From: Orientallactaga sibirica
Lineage: Eukaryota > Chordata > Mammalia > Rodentia > Dipodidae
Assembly (NCBI GenBank): GCA_036365145.1
Contig: JAEOAD010000026.1
Location: 1,488,001 to 1,552,000 of the forward strand
Direction: 5' to 3'
DNA: 64,000 nucleotides
In this document: piece by piece, positions 53,313 to 64,000 of the stretch
Layout: each line of letters opens with the position of its first letter
How positions within the stretch are numbered: the stretch's first letter is position 1
The notes under the pieces: model-generated
Told to the model about the DNA's origin: nothing
Seen by the model: the letters and a program-made list of their open reading frames with translations, nothing else
The model's database searches: none
Position numbers and translations under genes: made by a program

Positions 53313-53525
53313 CTGGCTGGGAAGATTGCTCAGTGGTTAAAGGCACTTGCTTGCAAAGCCTGCCACCCTGAGTTCCAATTCCCCCGGACTCACATAAAGC
53401 CAGACATACAAAGGGGCATATGTGTCTGAAGTTCATTTTTAGTGGCAAAAGGTCCTGGTATGCCCACACACATTTTCTCTGTATGTGTCTCTAGTAAACA
53501 AAAACTTAAAAAAAAAAAAAAAAAA
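53313..53525 (+). mobile_element. DIP-like SINE
   Basis: Diverged head (TGGCTGGGAAGATTGCTCAG). GAAAGTTCTTTTT at 53114 and GTAAGTTCTTTTTT at 53530 mark the insertion in the L1 remnant. Confidence 0.78.
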
Positions 53526-53743
53526 GAAAGTAAGTTCTTTTTTCTCTTTCCATATGACAGATGGCTTTGCTGGGTAGAGTAGTCTGGGTCGGCAGCTGTC
53601 TTGCTAAATGTGAAACATATCATTCCCAGCTCTCCTATTTTTTAATGTTTTTGTTGAGAAATCTTGTTTCTGGGGCTCAGTGATTAAAGGTTCTTGCTTG
53701 CATAGCCTGCCACCCTGGGTTCAATTCCCAAGCTACCCTTTTT

Positions 53744-53895
53744 TTTTTTTTTTTCCAGGTAGGGTCTTGCTCTAGCTCAGTCTGGCTGACCTGGAATTCA
53801 CTATGTAGTCTTAGGGTGGCTTTGAACTCAGAGCAATCCTCCTACCTCTGCCTCCCGAGTGCTGGGATTAAAGGTGTGCGCCACCACGTCTGGCT
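53744..53895 (-). mobile_element. B1 SINE, nested
   Basis: Inserted at CAAGCTACCC of the host DIP. Confidence 0.88.
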
Positions 53896-53936
53896 TCAAG
53901 CTACCCATTTAAGCCAGGTTCAAAAAAGTTGCACAA

Positions 53937-54200
53937 GGGCTGGAGAGATGGCTTAGCAGTTAAGGCTCTTGCCTGCAAAGCCTACAGACCCATGTTCATC
54001 TCTCCAGGCCCCACATAAGCCAGATAGATACACAAGGTGATGCAAGCCTGCAAAGTCACACATGTGCACAATGTGGTGCACACTTCTGGAGTTTGATTGC
54101 AGTGGCTGGAGGCCCTGGCATGCCAGTTCTCTCTATCTTTCTCTCACACGTTAAAACAAAGGCCAGTCTCTTGGGCTTGCCTAAAAAAAAAAAAAAAACC
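53937..54200 (+). mobile_element. DIP-like SINE, long subfamily, nested
   Basis: Tail reads GGCCAGTCTCTTGGGCTTGCCTAAAA, like the 5.9 kb copy, so this 3' extension is a subfamily trait. Confidence 0.85.
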
Positions 54201-54298
54201 AAAAAGTTGCCCCAGTGTCTTGCATTAATCTGCAGGGCAAGAGGTCCTGGTGTGTGCGCACATGTGTACACACACACACATTAATAAAACTTTTTAAA

Positions 54299-54470
54299 AA
54301 GCCGGGCGTGGTGGCGCACGCCTTTAATCCCAGCACTCGGGAGGCAGAGGTAGGAGGATCGCCGAGAGTTCGAGGCCACCCTGAGACTACACAGTTAATT
54401 CCAGGTCAGCCTGGACCAGAGGGAGACCCTACCTCGAAAAACCAAAAAAAAAAAAAAAAAAAAAAAACTT
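54299..54470 (+). mobile_element. B1 SINE
   Basis: Close to the consensus (GCCGGGCGTGGTGGCGCACG). Confidence 0.92.
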
Positions 54471-54481
54471 TAAAAAAGAAA

Positions 54482-54605
54482 TCTGCCTTTTATCCCAGAA
54501 CTTGGGAGACAGAGGTAGAAGGATCACTGTGAGTGCCAGACCAGCCTGAGACTACGTAGTGAATCCCAGGTCAGTTTGGGATAGAACCTATCCTGAACAA
54601 CCCCC
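54482..54605 (+). mobile_element. B1 SINE, 5' truncated
   Basis: Old copy, starts at TGCCTTTTATCCC. Confidence 0.75.
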
Positions 54606-54609
54606 AGTG

Positions 54610-55425
54610 TCCCGCCACCTAATCCTGCTTTTATCAGTGACTTCTTGCTTCTCCCTTGCTGCTTTTAACGTGTTTTCTTTGGTCCCTATATTTAGTAGTT
54701 AAGGTGTAATATGCTGATGATAGGTGCTTTTCTTGTGTTGCCTGTTTGGTGCTCTAAATGCTTCCTGTATCTGCACTGGCATCTCTTTTCCTAATTTTGG
54801 GAAATCTTCGATTTTGTTGAAAAAACTGCCTATGCCTGCAGACTGAAGTTTTTCTCCTTCTCTTCTTATATCTGACCTCTTCCTAGTGTTCTGAATGTCA
54901 GGAAATGCAAACCTTGGTGTTAATTTTCTTTCTCCTTGTTGACTGGTTCCATGCCCTCTGCCTTGTCTTCAAGTGTGCGCGCTGTGTCCTCTGCTTGATC
55001 CAGGCTCTCTGCCTTGTCCTCAAGTGTACACGCTGTGTCCTCTGCTTGATCCAGGCCCTCTGCCTTGTCTTCAAGTGTACACGCTGTGTCCTCTGCTTGA
55101 TCCAGGCCCTCTGCCTTGTCCTCAAGTGTACACGCTGTGTCCTCTGCTTGATCCAGGCCCTCTGCCTTGTCTTCAAGTGTACACGCTGTGTCCTCTGCTT
55201 GATCCAGGCTCTCTGCCTTGTCTTCAAGTGTACACGCTGTGTCCTCTGCTTGATCCTGGGGCTTCTGCAGTGTCTTCTGTTGACTTGCCATGTGTTCATT
55301 TTCAGCACTTGAGATTCGTTTTTCTTCAGTATTTCCATTTCCTTATTCACATCTTCCATGGACCTCCTTATTTCGTTCCACTGATTTTCTGTGCTCTCAG
55401 GATTCCTCCAGGAGTTTATTTTCTT
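54610..55425 (-). pseudogene. L1 ORF1 remnant with expanded coiled coil
   Basis: Minus-strand translation gives coiled-coil sequence (WNEIRRSMEDVNKEMEILKK), then six units of DQAEDTACTLEDKAEGL, then RRM/CTD-like sequence (FFNKIEDFPKLGKEMP, IQEAFRAPNRQ, TKENTLKAAREKQEVT). This order is that of L1 ORF1p. A +1/-1 shift near 55290 and a stop behind the repeat (VNKEKEN then stop) break the frame. It continues into the ORF1 tail at 53665-53000 after SINE insertions. Confidence 0.78.
54952..55257. repeat. 51-bp minisatellite inside L1 ORF1
   Basis: CCTTGTC recurs at 54961, 55012, 55063, 55114, 55165 and 55216: six exact 51-base steps. Units differ at only a few sites (GTCTTC/GTCCTC, GGCTCT/GGCCCT, and GTGCGCGC in the first). 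51 bases is 17 codons, so all reading frames stay open on both strands. Confidence 0.95.
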
Positions 55426-55429
55426 TTCT

Positions 55430-55625
55430 CTTTTAAAAAATTATTTATTTGCAAAGAGAGAGAGAGAGAATATGAGTGTATCGGAGCCTCTTGTCATTGT
55501 AAGTGAACTCCAGATGCATGCAGCACGTTGTGCATCTGGCTTTACATGGGTACTGAGGATTTGAACCCAGACTGCTAGGCTTTGGAAGCAAGCACCTTTA
55601 AGCATTGAGCCATCTCTCCAGCCCT
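55430..55625 (-). mobile_element. DIP-like SINE
   Basis: Inserted between ORF1 and the 5' part of the L1-derived element. Confidence 0.85.
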
Positions 55626-56090
55626 GTATTCTTTGATCTTTGAACATTCTTATAATTATTCTCTATCTGGTATTTCATGTCATTCACTGTTGTTGAAGGC
55701 CATTTACTGTGGGTTTATAATTTTTGGAGGTATTATATTACCCTGAGTTTTTGCATTTCTTGTATTATTGCATTGGAATTTGTGCATCTTGATTTTTCTG
55801 TTGCTTTTATTAGCTGTATTCTTAAGTGTGTAGTTTGGGAGTTACATGCTCACTCTAGGACCTCAAGGTGCCTGGTGTGGCCTCTGTGTTACCCCCAGTA
55901 GACAATATTAACAGCAGGAGTGATTGGTGTGAATTTCATAGTTGTGAGTTCACAAGAGTGCACTCTTTGACTTCAGTAATTGTTGGTGAATAAACCAGCA
56001 AGGCTGATAAGGAATTTGCTAGGGCTTGGATTCTTCAGAAGTGGGAGTGTAGTGTGTTAAAATGGGGTCTGGTGTTAATTTTAAAAAAGA
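55626..56090 (-). mobile_element. Probable 5' end of the L1-derived element
   Basis: TTGGAGGTATTATATTACCCTGAGTTTTTGC and the following text resemble inverted L1 sequence upstream of ORF1. Orientation and position fit the remnant to its left. Confidence 0.45.
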
Positions 56091-56189
56091 TTTAGGTGGC
56101 AAAAGTATTCAGGAGAGGGAAATTGTACTGATAGGTTCTGAAGAGTTTAGAGGTTGTTGAGGCTATGGATGGTTGTAGTTAAAAAGAGC

Positions 56190-56345
56190 ACGAGGAAGGC
56201 TGGCTGGGGAGACGGCTCATGCTTCAGTTTCCCACATAAAGATGGACACACAAAGTGGCACATGCATCTGGACTTTGTTTGTGGAGGCAAGAGACCCTGG
56301 TATGTCCATTCTCTCCTCCCCCTGCAAATAAGTAAATTATTTTAA
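56190..56345 (+). mobile_element. DIP-like SINE, head deleted
   Basis: Old; most of the tRNA-like part missing. Confidence 0.65.
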
Positions 56346-56387
56346 ATAAACAAACTTAAGTAAGTAAAAGAATTAAAAAAATAAAAG

Positions 56388-56605
56388 GAGGGCTAGAGAG
56401 ATGGCTTGCTTAGTGGTTAAGGCACTTGCCCGCAAAGCCTAAGGACCCAGGTTTGATTCCCCAGAATCCACATAAGCCAGATACACATGATGGTACATGC
56501 TTCTGGAGTTCATTTGTAGTGGCTAGAGGCCCTGGCATTCCCATTCTCTCTCTGTCTCCCTCCCTCCTTGCAAATAAGTGAAAAACATTTTTAACAAAAA
56601 GTAAA
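56388..56605 (+). mobile_element. DIP-like SINE
   Basis: Full length. Confidence 0.87.
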
Positions 56606-56661
56606 TAAAAGGAGAGGATAAGGAGGATATAATGTGAAAAGGAGGCTGAAAGAGAGGGAAA

Positions 56662-56790
56662 GGGTGTGAATGGAGCATGGCTGTATGTGTAAAGGGTGTG
56701 AGTGGACTGTGGCCGCACATGTAAAGGGCGTGAGTGGAGCGTGGCTGCACGTGTAAAGGGCGTGAGTGGAGCGTGGCCGCACGTGTAAAG
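56662..56790. repeat. 32-bp minisatellite
   Basis: Four units at 56662, 56694, 56726 and 56758: GGG(T/C)GTGAGTGGAGCGTGGC.GCACGTGTAAA. The last two are nearly identical. Confidence 0.95.
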
Positions 56791-57331
56791 CCTGAAGAGG
56801 ATCACAGGATCAAATAGAGCCCTGGAAGCTAGCCAGCAAACTTAAATCCCATAACTCTGTTGTCATGTTGTCTGGCCATTGGCCTCTGCTGTTCGTCTTC
56901 CACTTTTCCTAGCTCAGGTTTCCTAACATTCCCTCACCTCTTTGACCTTTTGCATTCTTTCCTTGCATTCTAGGTCATGCGCCACAGTTGATTAATACTG
57001 GTGTGGTATGACTAATGAGAGAATATTTCAATCTTTATTTACCTTTTATAAGCATTATTATGTTTTACAAGCATTATTTGATCCTATGAAGTATAGACTG
57101 TTTTTATCCTCACTTAAGAGAAAACTATACTTAAGCTAAGCTTAACTGTCTTGCCAAAGGCCATCCCTCCATCCATTCACTTACTCAGAGGGTACTTATT
57201 GGGGACGCATTTTACACCTGGTCTTGGGGACAAACCTGGTGGCAGAACAAGGTTTGAAGTTTTATTGTCTCTCCTCCAACCCTGGGACCATTGCCCCGTT
57301 TAATTCTCTGACTCTTTCTTTTTCCAGCCTT

Positions 57332-58117
57332 AGAATTGTGGAGGGGAGTCTGTGTGTGCAGGTGTGGTTTTAGAATTGGGGAGGGGAGTCTGTGTGTGCA
57401 GGTGTGGTTTTAGAATTGGGGAGGGGAGTGTCTGTGTGTGTGCAGGTGTGGTTTTAGAATTGTGGAGGGGAGTCTGTGTGTGCAGGTGTGGTTTTAGAAT
57501 TGTGGAGGGGAGTCTGTGTGTGTGCAGGTGTGGTTTTAGAATTGTGGAGGGGAGTCTGTGTGTGTGCAGATGTGGTTTTAGAATTGTGGAGGGGAGTCTG
57601 TGTGTGTGCAGATGTGGTTTTAGAATTGTGGAGGGGAGTCTGTGTGTGTGCAGATGTGGTTTTAGAATTGGGGAGGGGAGTCTGTGTGTGCAGGTGTGGT
57701 TTTAGAATTGGGGAGGGGAGTGTCTGTGTGTATGCAGGTGTGGTTTTAGAATTGTGGAGGGGAGTCTGTGTGTGTGCAGGTGTGGTTTTAGAATTGGGGA
57801 GGGGAGTCTGTGTGTGCAGGTGTGGTTTTAGAATTGTGGAGGGGAGTGTCTGTGTGTGTGCAGGTGTGGTTTTAGAATTGTGGAGGGGAGTCTGTGTGTG
57901 CAGGTGTGGTTTTAGAATTGTGGAGGGGAGTCTGTGTGTGTGCAGATGTGGTTTTAGAATTGTGGAGGGGAGTCTGTGTGTGTGCAGATGTGGTTTTAGA
58001 ATTGTGGAGGGGAGTCTGTGTGCAGATGTGGTTTTAGAATTGTGGAGGGGAGTCTGTGTGTGCAGGTGTGGTTTTAGAATTGTGGAGGGGAGTCTGTGTG
58101 TGTGCAGATGTGGTTTT
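57332..58117. repeat. 40-44-bp GT-rich minisatellite, 19 units
   Basis: Unit AGAATTGTGGAGGGGAGTC(TG)nCAG.TGTGGTTTT. Length varies (36 to 44) by the number of TG pairs and an extra TGTC. Two point variants alternate: ATTGGGG/ATTGTGG and CAGG/CAGATG. Frames run open through it (e.g. 57476-58222) only because of the repeat; this is not a gene. Confidence 0.95.
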
Positions 58118-58316
58118 CTGTTGGTAATTGCACTTGACTCCAGGATTCAGTCTTCACCTTGCTGGATTCGATGTCCCCGTTCAGATTTGTACATCAGATT
58201 TCATCTGCTAGTGACGCCATAATAAAATACCATGGATAGCCTGGGTGGCTGATTCAACCGACATTTATTTTCTCATGATTCTGGAATCTGTATTGTGAGT
58301 CACATTGTCCTGGGTG

Positions 58317-58560
58317 CTCTCTGCTTAGCTTGTCCATGGCTGCCTTCTCACTGTGGACCCACACACCATTGCTCTGCCTTTGTCCTAGTCTGTTTATAAG
58401 GACACTGGTTATATTGGAACCGGGCTACCTTCACTGAACTCTCTGCTTAGCTTGTCCATGGCTGCCTTCTCACTGTGGACCCCCATGACCATTGCTCTGC
58501 CTTTGTCCTAGTCTATTTATAAGGACACTGGTTATATTGGAACAGGCTACCTTCACTGAG
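58317..58560. repeat. 122-bp tandem duplication
   Basis: Copies 58317-58438 and 58439-58560 (CTCTCTGCTTAGCTTGTCC to ACCTTCACTGA), differing by a few bases and two 1-base indels. Confidence 0.92.
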
Positions 58561-58836
58561 CCCCATTACCTCCTTGACTCAGCTCCCCTGCCTGGAAATA
58601 CAGTTACATGTTGGCATTCTGGGCATCAGGCCTTCAACATCTAGATCTCAGAGGGACCCAGTTCCTCACTAGCAGCAGCCTCACTCTCCAGTCCATTTGC
58701 TTTTCCTTTCCCGACTCCTGGTGACTCCCCTAAGGCTGGGGATGTCAGCGCACTAGCTCACATGTCTGCCTGCTCACTCATCACTGTAATCCTGGGAGGG
58801 GTTGCTCTTCTCTCTGCTCTATCTCGTTCTCTCTTT

Positions 58837-58981
58837 TGGTTTTTGGAAGTAGGGTCTCGCTCTAGCCAAGGCCTGACCTGGAATTGACTATGTAGTCTCA
58901 AGGTGTCCTTGAGCTCACAGTGATCCTCCTGCCTCTGCCTCTGCCTCCTGGGATTAAAGGCTTGTGCACCACATCCGGCTC
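58837..58981 (-). mobile_element. B1 SINE
   Basis: Diverged, with a CTCTGCCTCTGCC stutter. Confidence 0.82.
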
Positions 58982-59047
58982 TTTGTAGTTCTGTCTCTTT
59001 CACTTTAGGGCCTGTTCAATCTTTGCCTTCATTTTGGGCTCCTTTCC

Positions 59048-59243
59048 TTTTTATGAGAGAGAGAGAGAGAGAGAGAAAGAAAGAAAGAGAATGAGCATGC
59101 CAAGGCCTCTAGCCACTACAAATGAACTCCAGATGCATGTGCCACTATGTGCATCTGGCTTATGTGGGACCTGGAGAATCGAACCTGGGTCTTTAGGCTT
59201 CAGAGGCATGTGCCTTAACTGCTAAGCAATCTCTCCAGCCCTA
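59048..59243 (-). mobile_element. DIP-like SINE
   Basis: Full length; a second copy's tail (59244-59325) lies behind it. Confidence 0.86.
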
Positions 59244-59461
59244 ATATTTTATTTTTATTTATTTATTTATTTATTTGACCAAGAAAGAGGGAGAGACAGA
59301 GAGAAAGCGAGAAAGAGAAAATGGGCGAGTTCTGTCACACAGCATCTGTTCTGTTAATGTAGCTTCCTTTAATTTCCAAAAACATTTCCTTTCCCTGGGT
59401 TCACAGTGACAGAAGGCCCTAGTATACCCATTCTCTTTCTGTCAAAATAAATTTAAAAATA

Positions 59462-59668
59462 GGGGCTGGAGAGATGGCTTAGTGGTTAAGGCGCTTGCCT
59501 GCAAAGTCTAAGGACCCGAGTTCAACACCCCGGTATCCATATAACACCGGATATACAAGGTGGTACATGTGCCTGGAGTTTGCAGTGGCTAGAGGCCCTG
59601 GCATGCCTGTTCTCTCTCCTTCTATCTGCCTCTTTCTCTCTCAAATAAATAAATATTATTTATAAAAA
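59462..59668 (+). mobile_element. DIP-like SINE
   Basis: Full length; a 3' fragment of another precedes it at 59400-59460. Confidence 0.86.
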
Positions 59669-59694
59669 ATCAAAACAAACAAATTGAAAGAAAT

Positions 59695-59798
59695 TGTGCT
59701 ACTTTGTGCCTGGTGGCTTTAGGTGGGTATTGGGGAATTGAACCCAGGCCAGCAGACTTGCAAGCAAGCTTCTTTACTACTGAGCCATCTTCCCAGCT
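59695..59798 (-). mobile_element. tRNA-type SINE fragment
   Basis: TTGGGGAATTGAACCCAGGCC..CTACTGAGCCATCTTCCCAGC. Confidence 0.55.
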
Positions 59799-60314
59799 TT
59801 GTTTTTGTGTTTCTTGTAAGTGGTCTAGATTTTTGGTTTATTCCAAGGCCTTTTTTCCCTTCTTGTTCACCTGTAACCGCTCCTCACTCTGTTGGTCACT
59901 TGACTGGTTAATTGTAAAAATAATCTTCCTATAGCCTGCCCTAGAATATTATCCCTGGCCAACTGTTTCAGGTCCTGCTTTTAGATTTGAGTTAATATGC
60001 ATATCTTTTTAATAGCTTTATTGAGATATAATTCACACCTCATGAAATTTACCCATCAAAAAGACAAAATCAAATGTATAACTTCTTTTTCATTGCTCAC
60101 CAAAAGATGATCTCCTAAAAGAAAGGAAGAAATAAAAAGATGATCTCCTGGTTTCAAGGAAGTTTACTTTTAAGATAACCAGTAAAGGGCTACTTCAGTG
60201 TAGATACCTAGCTTTCACCTCAGGAGACCTATGTACAAATCCATCCACCCATCCTTCAACACACACACAATTGTAGAACTATACACATTTTTGTTGGTGA
60301 TCATTTTGTCTTAA

Positions 60315-64000
<3,686 letters not shown>

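Larger units (their letters stand above)
52876..53665 (-). pseudogene. L1-derived remnant: end of ORF1 plus a short ORF2 endonuclease piece
   Basis: On the minus strand, 53540-53665 and 53000-53125 encode the ORF1p C-terminal end (a RLLYPAKPS-like stretch, then KN.LKKP-like, then ALQKIAEGILQT). After about 60 bases comes a segment at about 52890-52960 resembling the ORF2 endonuclease (GAPSFITPTLLDRKPQ-like). The L1 3' UTR follows directly. The reverse transcriptase region, about 3 kb in a full L1, is absent. A B1 and a DIP interrupt it. Frameshifts and stops make it non-functional. Confidence 0.65.
53669..54290 (+). mobile_element. Old DIP-like SINE split twice
   Basis: Pieces at 53669-53743, 53896-53936 and about 54200-54290 form one element. 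The B1 and young DIP inside it are flanked by CAAGCTACCC and by AAAAAGTTGC repeats respectively. Confidence 0.7.

Noticed and set aside
54898..55506. Plus-strand frames (135-177 codons) reading repeated Cys/Leu-rich units
   Set aside because: Antisense of the L1 ORF1 coiled-coil repeat; the minus strand gives recognisable ORF1p sequence.
38827..58117. Direct-repeat arrays that could suggest CRISPR
   Set aside because: The units are contiguous, with no unique spacers, and the genome is mammalian.
57476..58222. 248-codon frame reading repeated GVVLELWRGVCVCA-like units
   Set aside because: Produced entirely by the 40-44-bp minisatellite; unit length changes would shift any frame.

Overview
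The window is mammalian nuclear DNA from a rodent, most likely a jerboa-like species (Dipodoidea). It is saturated with two SINE families. One is a 7SL-derived B1. The other is a tRNA-headed element of roughly 200-260 bp beginning GGGCTGGAGAGATGGC and ending in a CT-rich stretch plus (AAAT)n, which matches what I know of the DIP family of the B2 superfamily in jerboas. Rarer B4/ID-type SINEs, L1 fragments, MaLR-type solo LTRs and one other probable ERV LTR are also present. The species call is inference from the SINEs.

The one clear protein-coding gene is SPECC1L (cytospin-A, a cytoskeletal cross-linker), on the + strand. A CpG island at about 18.6-19.26 kb holds its promoter and a non-coding first exon with a splice donor at 18937. 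Four coding exons follow: 41246-41435 (ATG at 41283), 51423-51582, 60337-61970 and 63336-63543. Their splice phases join exactly (153 + 160 + 1634 + 208 coding bases) into 718 codons plus one base, about the first two thirds of a protein that is about 1,117 residues in human. The C-terminal calponin-homology domain lies beyond the window. Residue numbering runs 3 ahead of human: a Pro-Ala expansion adds 2 and an extra Glu adds 1.

Layout: 1-1.6 kb is a SINE-free stretch ending in a good poly(A) signal, probably the 3' end of an upstream gene (Bcr by mouse synteny, unproven). 1.6-18.6 kb is intergenic repeat-rich DNA with a recent 1.37 kb tandem duplication. 18.9-41.2 kb is intron 1, 41.4-51.4 kb intron 2, 51.6-60.3 kb intron 3, 62.0-63.3 kb intron 4, and intron 5 opens at 63.54 kb.

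No new gene system is visible. The most interesting structures are: an L1-derived element in intron 3 that joins ORF1 almost directly to an L1 3' UTR (half-L1-like), with a 51-bp in-frame repeat expansion inside the ORF1 coiled coil; a 66-bp minisatellite in intron 1 carrying four perfect TGACGTCA sites; a minisatellite that has copied the splice donor of the last visible exon; CTCF-like cores inside a long DIP subfamily; and two MaLR LTRs inserted at the same internal position of two B1 elements.
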